64,000 nt of DNA from Undibacterium sp. CCC3.4 (GCF_034347425.1 NZ_CP133779.1:62001-126000), one strand, 5' to 3'. Positions 53,828 to 63,038 are shown, counted from the first letter of the stretch. Numbers and translations: made by a program. The notes: a model not told the origin generated them from the letters alone.

Positions 53828-54892
53828 ATGACAATTTCTTTATTCATGAATCAGCGTATTCGTCATATTTTTCCAGACACGTTAACGATCCTGACAACAT
53901 ACCGGTGCAATGCTGAGTGCCGTCAGTGCTGCTTTGAATCGAATCCAAAAATAGAAAAACGTCTATCCCTTGACGTAATCAATAAGCGCATAGAGGAAGC
54001 ATATCGAACTTTCCCTGCACTTAAACTCATTGTTTTTAGCGGTGGGGAAACATTCCTTTTGAAAGATGACCTGTATTCGGCAATTAAATACGCCAATAGT
54101 CTTGGGCTAATGACGCGTTGCGTCACTAACGGATTTTGGGGGAAAACAATTGGCACCGCTAAAAGAACCGTTCAGAAGCTCGTTGCGAGTGGAATCAATG
54201 AGATCAATATTAGTACGGGATCTGACCATCAAAAGTGGGTGCCGTTTGAAAGTATAGAAAATGCAGCGCAAGTACTTGTAGAGTCAGGAGTTTTTACGCT
54301 TGTTACCGTCGAGCGCGACTCAGAGAAGAGCAATTGTTACGAGCGAGCGGCAAATAGCGTGGTGCTCAAGAAATTATTACAAGATAAGCCATTACTATTC
54401 ACCTTGCAATGCAATAGCTGGATGCCGTTTCATGACGACTATGAACAAAGAGGGGCCCCCATTGGCATCGATGTTCCTGATGGATGTTCGCAAATATTTC
54501 ATAATCTTGTTGTAACTCCACATGACCAATTAGCGGCATGCTGTGGACTAACGTTTGAACATATACCCGAGATGAAGCTTGGTACTCTTGGAGAAAAAAC
54601 GATGGATAAAATGTTTAATGAAGCTCTTGATGATTTTTTAAAAATTTGGATACATCTGGATGGCCCTACAAAAATAATGAAAAAACTATTTGACGAAGAA
54701 GTTGACGAGGGCTTGAGCCAAGTACATCACATTTGCCAAGCGTGTGCAATCATGCATCTTCATACTCGTGTCCGTGAAACATTGAAAGCGCGTTATACGG
54801 AGTTTTTGCCGGATGTCCTGAGTCGATTTTCGCTAAAAATAGCTATGCGCAATGCGGAAAAATCTGTGTTCCCAATTGCAATCGTTGACTAA
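53828..54892 (+). CDS. Radical SAM/SPASM-type enzyme
   Basis: This 354-residue radical SAM protein has the 4Fe-4S motif C27-x3-C31-x2-C34 (TYRCNAECRQC), and GGE at residues 72-74 for SAM binding. Further Cys at about 220, 238, 239, 303 and 306 fit a SPASM or twitch auxiliary-cluster region. SPASM proteins commonly modify ribosomal peptides, sulfatases or related small targets. The next gene, 13 bases downstream, encodes a Tat-like protein with a RiPP-leader-like segment, a plausible substrate. Low GC differs from the core genes. The exact reaction is unknown. Confidence 0.88.
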   Translation: MTISLFMNQRIRHIFPDTLTILTTYRCNAECRQCCFESNPKIEKRLSLDVINKRIEEAYRTFPALKLIVFSGGETFLLKDDLYSAIKYANSLGLMTRCVTNGFWGKTIGTAKRTVQKLVASGINEINISTGSDHQKWVPFESIENAAQVLVESGVFTLVTVERDSEKSNCYERAANSVVLKKLLQDKPLLFTLQCNSWMPFHDDYEQRGAPIGIDVPDGCSQIFHNLVVTPHDQLAACCGLTFEHIPEMKLGTLGEKTMDKMFNEALDDFLKIWIHLDGPTKIMKKLFDEEVDEGLSQVHHICQACAIMHLHTRVRETLKARYTEFLPDVLSRFSLKIAMRNAEKSVFPIAIVD

Positions 54893-54905
54893 CTCGGAGG
54901 AGAAA

Positions 54906-56027
54906 ATGAAACGTCGATATTTTCTCGGAATTGCTCTTGGTTCACTTGGGGTTCCGAAGTTGGGAACAGGCACGAGCCTGTACGGAACACCTGTAAGTAT
55001 TCTGCCACGACCACTCACGTTGCCACATGAAGCTTTACGGCTTTCTTTGTCTGAAGCAAATATACCGACAGGTTTATGGAATGATTTATCATCGCTTGGT
55101 TCCCTCTGGGAACGAATTCTCACAGACCCTGAAGAAAAAGCATTATTCAAACGCGATCCAGGTAGCTATCTGGAGTCAAGAGGAATTCCTAGAAATATAC
55201 TCGCTTCTCAAGATCAAGAAGTTAAGATGTTGACAGCACTATGTAACGATGATGTCTTGAGTAGTGCCATCCAAGGAGACTATAAACAATTTTTATCTAT
55301 GCTTACTTCTTTAGGCGTAGTAAGCGCACGGCCCCCATCAGCACTAAAAGAAAGGGCAATCCAAGCGCTTAGGGGTGATGCAACAAATACTGAATATACA
55401 AGACGACTTACAACAGCCACAGACGGTGCGCAATTTCAAAAGCGATTAAAACAAAATGAACTCCAATATATCTATAGTCAAGTTGCACCTAATAGTGACC
55501 AAGCGGCTGTAGTGGCTATTCCTGTCGCTATAGCCGCTATTGTCGTTGCTTATATTTCTGTTGCCACATCGATAACTGTGGCGATTTTAGCCGGTGTTTA
55601 TATTTCCGTTGCCGTCAGCGTTGCGATTACAGTTGGAGGTGGACACTCTCGCAATGCCGGCGATCAATGGCCGCTTTTTGCAGGCCCCCCACAAAGCGGT
55701 GTAATTACTGCAAAAACACCTCAATCAGCCAGACAAATGCAAACTGATAGAGAGTTTGCAGAAAGAGTTTTGATTGGCAAGCGAATGTTAGCCCTCGATC
55801 CAACAAGATTAGTTAATGCACAGGAAACTGCCAGAATTGCGAAATTATTGAAACAAGACGCTTTTGTTTTGGAGGCAAACAGACAACTTATTAGAGATGA
55901 AATTGATGCTTTTATTTCAGCAGCAGAAGAACTCAATATTATTAAAATACCAAGTTCAACACGAACGCATGTATTGGATGCAATGAAGCAACTATCTATA
56001 CGTGCGGCCGGACTGTCAACCACCTAG
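54906..56027 (+). CDS. Tat-like protein with leader-like segment and Ala/Val/Ile hydrophobic stretch
   Basis: This 373-residue protein starts MKRRYFLGIALGSLGV, close to a Tat signal (RRxFL). Residues 67-95 read LWERILTDPEEK, then FKRDPGSYLESRGIP, a pattern like nif11/NHLP-type RiPP leaders. Residues 200-243 form an unbroken Ala/Val/Ile-rich hydrophobic stretch ending in VGGGHSR, then a soluble helical C-terminus. ATG 54906 is preceded by a near-perfect GGAGGAG. The long frame from 54852 overlaps the radical SAM gene and is not needed. I propose it as the radical SAM substrate or partner, which is inference. Cys113 and the Tyr residues are possible modification sites. Confidence 0.6.
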   Translation: MKRRYFLGIALGSLGVPKLGTGTSLYGTPVSILPRPLTLPHEALRLSLSEANIPTGLWNDLSSLGSLWERILTDPEEKALFKRDPGSYLESRGIPRNILASQDQEVKMLTALCNDDVLSSAIQGDYKQFLSMLTSLGVVSARPPSALKERAIQALRGDATNTEYTRRLTTATDGAQFQKRLKQNELQYIYSQVAPNSDQAAVVAIPVAIAAIVVAYISVATSITVAILAGVYISVAVSVAITVGGGHSRNAGDQWPLFAGPPQSGVITAKTPQSARQMQTDREFAERVLIGKRMLALDPTRLVNAQETARIAKLLKQDAFVLEANRQLIRDEIDAFISAAEELNIIKIPSSTRTHVLDAMKQLSIRAAGLSTT

Positions 56028-56050
56028 CTTAAACATATAAAGAGGTAATT

Positions 56051-56572
56051 ATGAGTGAAGTTTTTATTTTATCTCCCCCTAGTTTAAAAGCAGCAATCAC
56101 TTTTTTTATTCTAGCTTTTTTGACACCTGTAGGAGTGTTGGGAATCGCTGTTGCATTCTCAAAAACGAGCACTAGCGCCGGCATCCTTACTACAATTTTA
56201 ATTATTGCTTTATTACCCTTTGCGTTGATATCTTGGACGGCTTTTTCAAGGCGACAGATTGAAATTAATGCGAATGAAATTGTTGTAAAAACAGCTTTTT
56301 ATACTACACGCGTTAATCGCCACGATATAGGCGCTGATATTCGCACAATTCAGCTAAAAAATTTACAGGCAGGCAGTATTTCCTCTCGTACAAATGGTAT
56401 CGGTTTGCCAGGATATCAAGCTGGTTGGTTTGAATTGAAAAATGGCCGTTCAGTATTTGTGTCTATAACAGAGGAAAATATTTTATATATTCCAACCAAT
56501 AAAAATTTCGATATTATTTTGAGTTTGCCCAATCCGAATGAGGTGATCAGCCGTTTGAAAAAAGATAAATGA
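56051..56572 (+). CDS. Membrane protein with bacterial PH domain
   Basis: This 173-residue protein has two N-terminal membrane helices (residues about 12-35 and 43-64). A bacterial PH-like domain of the PF10882 type follows: TRVNRHDI, then RTNGIGLPGYQAGWFELKNGRSVFVSITEENILYIPT. Such domains are poorly characterised and may hold complexes at the membrane. AAGAGG lies before the ATG. It is co-directional with, and about 24 bases after, the leader-like gene. Within the cassette it could be an immunity or assembly factor (inference). Confidence 0.7.
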   Translation: MSEVFILSPPSLKAAITFFILAFLTPVGVLGIAVAFSKTSTSAGILTTILIIALLPFALISWTAFSRRQIEINANEIVVKTAFYTTRVNRHDIGADIRTIQLKNLQAGSISSRTNGIGLPGYQAGWFELKNGRSVFVSITEENILYIPTNKNFDIILSLPNPNEVISRLKKDK

Positions 56573-56628
56573 TAAATGATCGGTCGTTTTACCTGATTCT
56601 TAATTTATATAAATTAATGGAGAAATAG

Positions 56629-57156
56629 ATGACACAAAATCGTAGAAGTTTCGGACAGTTTGCGTTTGCTTCCATTTTGACATTGACAACTAAGTCAGCC
56701 ATCGCCCAAGTCAGTTCATCGTTAAAGACTCCAGAGCAATCGGAATTTATTTTTTTTGTTAATGAAACCGATAGGTCTGCCGCACAAAAAAAAGCTGAAT
56801 TTCTATTATCGCAATTAGATACACCACCTAGCGTTGCATCGCAGCGAATTGAGGCTATCTATGCCCAAGGGGCTGCAGCCCTCAAGACTAGATATTCCGG
56901 AAGTGCTTTTAATCAGAGAATCAGTACGGAACGAGGTGCTTTAGGATTGGTAAGGGAAAGAGTGTTTCAAGGAATTGATGGCGGCTTTAAAAAATTACCA
57001 AACATCCCAGCAGGTGAGTATCTTATAGTTGTTTTTGCGACGATATTTCAAAATTCGTCGGATATATATACTGAGCAAATCACGCTAGCGCGCAACGATA
57101 CGTCATGGCAGTTTGTTGAATATTTTATTGCAAAAAAACCTTATTACTCTTATTAA
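56629..57156 (+). CDS. Tat-like exported protein, DUF4019-like
   Basis: This 175-residue protein starts MTQNRRSFGQFAFASILTL, a Tat-like signal with cleavage near AIAQ. The mature part has the DUF4019 pattern: AEFLLSQLD near the start, RGALGLVRERVFQ, PAGEYLIVVFATIFQNSSDIYTEQITLARNDTSWQFVEYFI. DUF4019 is uncharacterised. Two Tat-like exports in one cassette with a radical SAM enzyme suggest folded, possibly metal- or thioether-containing exported products. It is the last cassette gene; MITE-2 starts 25 bases after it. Confidence 0.65.
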   Translation: MTQNRRSFGQFAFASILTLTTKSAIAQVSSSLKTPEQSEFIFFVNETDRSAAQKKAEFLLSQLDTPPSVASQRIEAIYAQGAAALKTRYSGSAFNQRISTERGALGLVRERVFQGIDGGFKKLPNIPAGEYLIVVFATIFQNSSDIYTEQITLARNDTSWQFVEYFIAKKPYYSY

Positions 57157-57424
57157 CTGATATGACACAAGCGTAAGCCGCTAGGGAAGCGCGGATTAAT
57201 CGCTGTGGAATTGTCCGTTGCCAATGAGGAGGCAATGCAAGGCGTCTTTTGCTGTCAATAGCGAGCTATTGACGGTAAAAGGCGACGCAAGTGCGCCTCA
57301 GTGGCGGCGGGCAAACCACTTGGATTAAATCTGCGCTTCCCTAGCCTGAATGTTTCATAAACCATCAAGTTACCCACAATTAATATGCTTGTACGAAACT
57401 TTACCATTCACCGTGCAATATAAA
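57157..57424. repeat. Gene-free region holding MITE-2
   Basis: MITE-2 occupies 57181-57344 (164 bp) with CTAGGGAAGCGC termini and the same internal hairpin as the 32.6-kb copy. The remaining bases to the IS66 left end show no gene. Confidence 0.85.
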
Positions 57425-57510
57425 GTAAGTGCTCCATAAACCCCAGACTTGCCGCCTAAGCCCATTTCCCACATCCTTGTCACACCTTAATTTTTTTTGG
57501 AGCGACAACG

Positions 57511-57834
57511 ATGAAGACCATCATGGACCAGCAATTCTGGATGAATCATGCGGCCGAACTTGAGCGTGAAGCCATTTCTGCCAGCGCCTATGCCCGACGC
57601 GAAGGCATCTCGGTCGCCGCCATCTACTACTGGCAGCGCAAGTCCAAAAAGCTGGCAGCAGGCCCGTCCAAACCATGCTCCTCGTTTGTGTAAGTGCGCG
57701 TAGCCGAAGGCGAATCAGCGCGTCACACACCATGCGTGCTGATACTGCCATCGGCCATTCGTCTCGAGATCGCTGCACTGCCATCGCCAGAATGGTTGGT
57801 GAGTTTGTTGCACGTCATGCCGGGAGTCCGCTGA
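57511..57834 (+). pseudogene. tnpA: IS66 tnpA, interrupted by an in-frame TAA
   Basis: The first 60 residues have the IS66 TnpA HTH-like start (QQFWMNHAAELEREAISASAYARREGISVAAIYYWQRK). A TAA at 57691-57693 stops it. Reading on in frame gives VRVAEGESARHTPCVLILPSAIRLEIAALPSPEWLVSLLHVMPGVR to 57834, the expected C-terminal half. One substitution (for example TCA to TAA) explains it. The end overlaps tnpB by ATGA. Confidence 0.8.
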
Positions 57835-58190
57835 TGCATGCCGGCTGCCGTATCGATCAGGTCTATTTGTGCCGCACCCCGGTTGACTTCAGAAAGTCCA
57901 TCGACGGCCTGTCAGTGTTGGTCGAACAGGAACTCGAACTCAGTCCTTTCGCCAGCGCCTTGTACGTCTTTATCAACCGTCATCGGAATAAAATCAAAGT
58001 ACTCTACTGGCATCGCAATGGGTTTTGTCTGTGGTTGAAGCGCTTGGAGAAGGACAAATTCACTTGGCCAAAGGCGGGCGATTCGATGACGCAAACACTC
58101 AGTACGCAGGAATTTGAATGGCTGCTCGAAGGCTTCGATTTATGGCGAAATCAGCCGCATCAAACCTTGAATTTTACTTCTGTTTCATAG
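57834..58190 (+). CDS. tnpB: IS66 accessory protein TnpB
   Basis: This 118-residue TnpB of the IS66 family reads IDQVYLCRTPVDFRKSIDGLSVLVEQEL, then ALYVFINRHRNKIKVLYWHRNGFCLWLKRLEKDKF and ends QEFEWLLEGFD. The family protein is needed for IS66 transposition. The start overlaps the tnpA stop (ATGA). Confidence 0.92.
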   Translation: MHAGCRIDQVYLCRTPVDFRKSIDGLSVLVEQELELSPFASALYVFINRHRNKIKVLYWHRNGFCLWLKRLEKDKFTWPKAGDSMTQTLSTQEFEWLLEGFDLWRNQPHQTLNFTSVS

Positions 58191-58211
58191 GCGGATTTGG
58201 TAAAATGACGT

Positions 58212-59924
58212 ATGTCTTTTACCCCCTTCAAATCGCCTATCACACCGCCGCAGATTGAACTTCCCAAGTTCGTTCTGCCGGCAGTTTTGCCTGACAATAT
58301 CGCTGAACTTAAATCCTTGCTACAGGCACAGCAAGCGCGTATCGGCGCGATCGAACAGCAAGCGATGCAGGCCATGCAGGACGCCATACAAGTCGCGACG
58401 CAAACGGCGATGGAAGTCGCCATGCGTGAAGCGAACAACTACCTCTTGCGCATGATCGAACAATCCGTGCTGGCACGGCATCGCATGTTCGGAGCCAGCT
58501 CGGAACAGAGTGATGCCCAAAGCCGATTGTTCGACGAGGCCGACACATTGGCGCAAGCGACGACACCAGCGCAGAATCTCGCCGATCTGCCAGCCGCAAC
58601 GTCGGCCGAGGAAAGCGCCGACAACAAGCCAGGCAAAACACCGGGACGTGGCAAACGCAGCCCCTTGTCGCCCGCGTTGAAACGGGTCGACGTGCTGCAT
58701 GACATACCGGCACACGAACGTACGTGCCCATGCGGTACACCGATGGTGGAAATCGGCGCAGACATCAGCGAGCAACTCGACATCGTGCCGATGCAGGTGC
58801 GTGTGCTGCGTCATATTCGCAAACGCTACGGCTGCCCTGGCAGTACGCACGCGCCGGTGACCGCAGCCTTGCCACCACAACCGCTTCCAAAAAGTAATGC
58901 CAGTGCCGACTTCCTCGCCATGCTCTTGACGACCAAATATGTCGATGGCTTGCCGCTGGCACGCTTTGAGAAAGTGTTGGCGCGACACGGCGTACCGGTT
59001 CCACGCCAAACGCTGGCACGCTGGGTCATCGGTACGGCCCGCTTGCTGCAACCCTTGCATAATCTGGTGCGTGACGCCTTGTTTGATAGCGGCGTCATCC
59101 ACATGGATGAAACGGTGGTACAAGTGCTCAAGGAAGCCAATCGCACAGCCACGAGTCAGAGCTACATGTGGGTGCAGACAGGCGGACCGCCTGGCAAGCC
59201 GATGGTACTGTTCGATTACGACCCCAGCCGCAGCGCGGAGGTGCCGACGCGACTGCTCGACGGTTATCAAGGCTATTTGATGACCGATGGGTACACCGGC
59301 TATACCCAACTGGCGAAGACGGAAGGTATTGAGCACTTGGTGTGCTTTGCACACGTTCGCCGCCGCTTCGTCGAAGCGGTACGAGTGCAAGCCAAAGGCA
59401 AGCGTGGACGTGCCGACGAAGCGGTCGCTCTGATCGGCAAACTGTATGCCATCGAAAGTCAATATCGGGATGCCGACGATGCGACCAGACTGTGCGCCCG
59501 TCAAAACTTGAGTGTTCCTGCGCTGGCAGCACTGAAGAACTGGATGGAAGTGACGCTGCCGACGGTGACGCCGCAAAGTGTGCTGGGCAAAGCCTTGGCG
59601 TACATGGAAAAATACTGGCCCATGCTGGAACGGTACACCGAGCGCGGCGACCTGCCGATTGATAATAACCGTGTCGAAAATGCGATTCGGCCGTTTGTAA
59701 TTGGACGCAAAGCGTGGTTGTTCAGTGACAGCGCAGCCGGCGCGCACGCCAGTGCGCTTATTTACTCCTTGATAGAAACGGCCAAAGCATGTGGACTGGA
59801 GCCGTACACATGGTTGCGACGAGTCATACGCAGCTTGCCGCTGACGAAGACGGTGGATGAGGTGGAGGCGCTGTTGCCGTGGAATTTGCATAAGCACGAT
59901 TTAGCCAGTGAAACCGTTGCTTGA
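58212..59924 (+). CDS. tnpC: IS66 transposase TnpC
   Basis: This 570-residue IS66 transposase has an N-terminal coiled coil (residues about 40-80), a zinc-finger-like CPCGTP segment and the DDE core, with [22 protein letters not shown] and [23 protein letters not shown]. It is complete, 21 bases after tnpB. Confidence 0.95.
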   Translation: MSFTPFKSPITPPQIELPKFVLPAVLPDNIAELKSLLQAQQARIGAIEQQAMQAMQDAIQVATQTAMEVAMREANNYLLRMIEQSVLARHRMFGASSEQSDAQSRLFDEADTLAQATTPAQNLADLPAATSAEESADNKPGKTPGRGKRSPLSPALKRVDVLHDIPAHERTCPCGTPMVEIGADISEQLDIVPMQVRVLRHIRKRYGCPGSTHAPVTAALPPQPLPKSNASADFLAMLLTTKYVDGLPLARFEKVLARHGVPVPRQTLARWVIGTARLLQPLHNLVRDALFDSGVIHMDETVVQVLKEANRTATSQSYMWVQTGGPPGKPMVLFDYDPSRSAEVPTRLLDGYQGYLMTDGYTGYTQLAKTEGIEHLVCFAHVRRRFVEAVRVQAKGKRGRADEAVALIGKLYAIESQYRDADDATRLCARQNLSVPALAALKNWMEVTLPTVTPQSVLGKALAYMEKYWPMLERYTERGDLPIDNNRVENAIRPFVIGRKAWLFSDSAAGAHASALIYSLIETAKACGLEPYTWLRRVIRSLPLTKTVDEVEALLPWNLHKHDLASETVA

Positions 59925-59951
59925 ATAGGTTGTTGATGGTGGAGCGCTTAC

Positions 59952-60186
59952 AATCAATCAACATGCGTCTGCGGAAAATGTCACCAAGACACGCGTTGCG
60001 TTTACGACCGCTGATGCTGAATCGCCAAGCAAGCTTGCCGATCAGACTCAAATCGCCTCGGCAAAGTAAGTTAAGATGAAAAAACCTGCAAGATTATATT
60101 TTCTACGTATAAAAACCTTAGGCAAAGGTAAGCATAAATAGACAAAATCCTTATAAATTTCGAAAATAATCAAGAGCCAAGAAGCC
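59952..60186. other. Gene-free region
   Basis: These 235 bases follow the IS66 right end. The first 110 bases are GC-rich, the rest AT-rich before the next gene. No gene or known repeat is recognised. Confidence 0.5.
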
Positions 60187-60858
60187 ATGAAAAATAAACA
60201 TCAAGAACAGTTAAAACGACTCGCTAAGCTCTACCATAGAAATTCTCGCCGAAGTCATTTTGAAGAAGGAATAATTGTTCGGCATCTTTACGATACGGAA
60301 AATTCCCAAAAATTTTCCTGGTGGGACGATGTTGTATTTATATTAAACGATTACCGCGTCAATGTTGCGTGGACTCATCCTCGTTTTGTTTATAACGAAC
60401 GAGTAGAAGAAATAGCTCGCGCAGAGTGTGAGCACTTGGAAAGTCCAAGTATGCTGGATTTCATGGCTGATAGCTTGCCGAACTATCGAAAAATCGGCAA
60501 ATCACGAAAAAAAATCGTTTCGTACACGACTGAGCGCAAAACAAATGATGCTTATTTTGAGTCTTTGCGTGCGAGCGAAATTCGCATCGCTCGTGATCCG
60601 AACAACGGGATTTTCATTGCGCCACAAATATCGACAAAATGGACAAATTGGTCGCGTTTCGTCAGCATCTGCGTTCCGATCGAGGTGCATGGAACGGCTG
60701 ATTTAGGCGATCTCGCAAATTTAACAAAACGACTCTTAAAGCGAGAAACGTCATTAGAACAAGAATTCCCGCAGTATCTGTACAGTCAAAAAAACTGGAA
60801 TGCAGAATTTCAAAACAAAGATGAAATTAAACTTTTAGCACACACAATCAAACAATAA
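60187..60858 (+). CDS. Unknown low-GC protein
   Basis: This 223-residue basic protein has no signal peptide or membrane helix. It has a Lys/Arg-rich N-terminus, an aromatic patch (FSWWDDVVFILNDYRVNVAWTHPRFVYNERVEEI) and a later THGTADLGDLANLTKRLL-like helix. I do not recognise the family. The start follows AAGAAGCC. Low GC and isolation between insertion elements suggest horizontal acquisition. Confidence 0.6.
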   Translation: MKNKHQEQLKRLAKLYHRNSRRSHFEEGIIVRHLYDTENSQKFSWWDDVVFILNDYRVNVAWTHPRFVYNERVEEIARAECEHLESPSMLDFMADSLPNYRKIGKSRKKIVSYTTERKTNDAYFESLRASEIRIARDPNNGIFIAPQISTKWTNWSRFVSICVPIEVHGTADLGDLANLTKRLLKRETSLEQEFPQYLYSQKNWNAEFQNKDEIKLLAHTIKQ

Positions 60859-60860
60859 AC

Positions 60861-61040
60861 CGCGAGTTCAAATATGAAGTGCAACTGAAGATTAATAGCG
60901 ATGGATGGGAAGATACAGCAGCATCCAGCCTTCCAGACCTTCAAGTCAAAGTTAGCCGAAATGACACATACACATCTTACCCCAAGACGAATGACACCAG
61001 ATTTACATACTCAAAAAAGCCGGACATGATCAAAGCGTGA
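60861..61040 (+). pseudogene. C-terminal fragment without start
   Basis: An open frame of 59 residues begins inside the end of the preceding gene in another frame. It reads FKYEVQLKINSDGWEDTA, then DLQVKVSRNDTY and SKKPDMIKA, ending in TGA at 61038-61040. It is protein-like but lacks an ATG, and may be the end of a deleted gene. Confidence 0.35.
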
Positions 61041-61128
61041 TTGCGCCGGTAAAAGCCTCATCAAAAGCACGCTCGGCAAGGTTCCTACCGCTGCAAGCTC
61101 GAAGGCCTGGACCTTTCGGCGAACCATC

Positions 61129-62124
61129 TTACTTGCGCTTGGGCTTGACCTTAGGCTTCTCCTTGGCGGCGTAGGATGCGGCCAGCTGCTCGATCGGCGT
61201 GTTGCCGAGCGCCGCCTTCATCTGCGTGAACAGGCCGCCGACCTCCATCGCCAGGTAGCCGATGTAGCTCTCCGTGTCCAAGGTCTTCGCCACCGTCGCC
61301 GAATCGACGAAGCGGCTCATCTGGGCCTTGAACTCGCGGCTGTTGACGATCTCCGGCAGCTGTTTGATCGCGTAGTCGAGCAATCCCGGATAGTTCACGA
61401 CACCGTAGTCTCCGATCTTCGCGGCCACCAGTCCCGGCACCAGCTTCGCGCCGCGCGTCGCCATCCAGGCCAGATCCCAAATGTCGCGGTGGCGGATCTT
61501 GGCCGAGTCAGACCCTACCGGCTGTCCGGCGTTGTCCAGAAGCGAGGTCGGGAAGGCGAGCACCTTATCCGCCATGATCTCATCGAGCGACTCGGCGTTC
61601 ACCAGCACCGTCGACATGCCGTTGAGGAACTCGTAGTTCGCCCGCAGCGGGGTCAGCTCGCGCGTATGCGCCGGGATGTTCGTGATCTCCAATTTGATCT
61701 TTTGGCGCGGCATCGCTGGGTTCTCGGGAGAGGTCTCGATCGAGATCCACCACTTGTCGACGCGCACATGCTTGACACCATCCTCGCCGACCTTGGCGGG
61801 CTTGTTGTTCACCATCACTTTGAGGCCGAAGCGCGCACCGATGCGCTGTTCCACGCACTCCTTGATCCGCTGCATGCTGGCCGCTGAGAAATCGCGGCCG
61901 CCGACGAAATCGAGGTCCTCACTGAATCGATCCGACCCGCGGCATAGCCGCAGCGAGGTCCCGCCTTGGAAGACCAGGTTACGGAGCAGCCCCTCGGCGT
62001 CGAGCGCTTGGAAAATCTGGTAGTGCAGCAGCTCCTTCTCCACCACTGGGCGCATGGCCGACAGGGCCGGGTTGGACATCGCCCTATCCACCATTTCGTG
62101 GAAGTCTTGTTTGTCCGAGCTCAT
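61129..62124 (-). CDS. AbiEii-type nucleotidyltransferase toxin
   Basis: This 331-residue nucleotidyltransferase of the AbiEii/AbiGii family has its motif VFQGGTSLRLCRG (GGTS at 54-57), then DRFSEDLDF (68-73). Further conserved residues are RVDKWWISIE and KLEITNIP. AbiEii toxins halt growth by transferring nucleotides to tRNA or related targets. The start overlaps the upstream AbiEi gene by ATGA. The GC content is clearly higher than that of the surrounding DNA, so this pair was acquired from another source. A Lys/Pro-rich tail ends the protein. Confidence 0.9.
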   Translation of the reverse strand: MSSDKQDFHEMVDRAMSNPALSAMRPVVEKELLHYQIFQALDAEGLLRNLVFQGGTSLRLCRGSDRFSEDLDFVGGRDFSAASMQRIKECVEQRIGARFGLKVMVNNKPAKVGEDGVKHVRVDKWWISIETSPENPAMPRQKIKLEITNIPAHTRELTPLRANYEFLNGMSTVLVNAESLDEIMADKVLAFPTSLLDNAGQPVGSDSAKIRHRDIWDLAWMATRGAKLVPGLVAAKIGDYGVVNYPGLLDYAIKQLPEIVNSREFKAQMSRFVDSATVAKTLDTESYIGYLAMEVGGLFTQMKAALGNTPIEQLAASYAAKEKPKVKPKRK

Positions 62125-62672
62125 CCCTCTGCTCCCTCGTCGTCTAGCGCGCTTCGATCGATCATGTTGGCGTTGCGGCCCACGCGCAAGAGGTCTCGGA
62201 CCGCCGCCTGCTTAGTGGCGATACGCAATGGGCGCCCTTTGGCCGTCAGCGTGTGCTTGACGATCTCCGCCGCGCCGCGCTTGGTGTGGGTGAACTCGAT
62301 CGTCCCGTAGGGCGTCTCGACCTTGCCGCTCTTTCCCTTTGTCATCACCGTCATTCGGCTGACCGGGATCTGCGAGATCACGCCGTATTCTGAGAGGATC
62401 GACTCCAAGCTCACATACGACAGGCTGCCTGGCCGGAGCGCCTTCGCGATCTCCTCGGCAATCCAGCGGTTCTTGCTCCTCGCCGCCGGGTTGACGTAGA
62501 GGCCTTTGGCCACGCGCTGCAGCAGCCCATCGGCGACCATGCGCTGCAAGGACTTTTCGAGCGCCTTCTCGCCCTCCTCGGGAAAAAGCTTCTCGATGTC
62601 TCGACGCGCCAGGACATACACCCCCCGTCCATCGAGCTCGGACAGCTTGCGGAATAGCTCCATTTTTTTCAT
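62121..62672 (-). CDS. AbiEi-type antitoxin (DUF6088-like)
   Basis: This 183-residue antitoxin has an N-terminal winged helix (RGVYVLARRDIEKLFPEEGEKALEKSLQRMVADGLLQRVAKGLYVNP), followed by the AbiEi C-terminal domain (SLSYVSLESILSEYGVISQIP, TIEFTHTKRG). It represses its own operon through repeats found upstream at 62698-62800. It is high-GC like its partner. The arrangement, antitoxin then toxin with ATGA overlap, is standard for AbiE. Confidence 0.9.
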   Translation of the reverse strand: MKKMELFRKLSELDGRGVYVLARRDIEKLFPEEGEKALEKSLQRMVADGLLQRVAKGLYVNPAARSKNRWIAEEIAKALRPGSLSYVSLESILSEYGVISQIPVSRMTVMTKGKSGKVETPYGTIEFTHTKRGAAEIVKHTLTAKGRPLRIATKQAAVRDLLRVGRNANMIDRSALDDEGAEG

Positions 62673-62697
62673 AAGTTACCTACAACCCGATCTTTAA

Positions 62698-62800
62698 GTA
62701 GGGCATTAGGATACTTATTGTAGATACGCGAGGATTTTGCGTCAAGATCAAGTATCCCGAAACCCTACATTTAAATAGGGTTTAAGGTGACTTGTAGATG
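62698..62800. promoter_or_regulatory. AbiE operator repeats
   Basis: Three related segments lie upstream of abiEi: GTAGGGCATTAGGATACTTA with GTAGAT after it (62698-62726), its inverse AAGTATCCCGAAACCCTAC (62750-62768), and ATAGGGTTTAAGGTGACTTG with GTAGAT (62775-62800). Two are direct and one is inverted. AbiEi is known to bind inverted repeats for autoregulation. Confidence 0.65.
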
Positions 62801-63038
62801 CCCGCAACGCTTGATCCGCTGGATGGCCAGTCCAAGACTCGCCATTCCCCCATGCTTTGAGAGGTAGCGTCAAGTTGTCGACGGCGTAGAAAGTCGGTAA
62901 GCAATGGGATGGACGCCCCCACCCGAAACGGCATCAGATGCACCAACGTGTAGATGTTACACAAGCACTTGTATAGTGGATCCACATATCCGGACAACAG
63001 TTTAAACTAGTGTCTGTCGAAAAGAGACGAGGCAGACC

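Larger units (their letters stand above)
57425..59951 (+). mobile_element. IS66-family element
   Basis: The terminal sequences GTAAGTGCTCCA (57425) and the complement of GTAAGCGCTCCA (ending 59951) match IS66 ends. It contains tnpA, tnpB and tnpC-type genes in the standard order. The flanking 8-mers differ (AATATAAA left, AATCAATC right), so no target duplication is seen. Confidence 0.88.

Noticed and set aside
58320..59897. 525-codon open frame antisense to IS66 tnpC
   Set aside because: It mirrors the GC-rich transposase gene, has no domain, and no ribosome-binding site. It is a codon-bias shadow.
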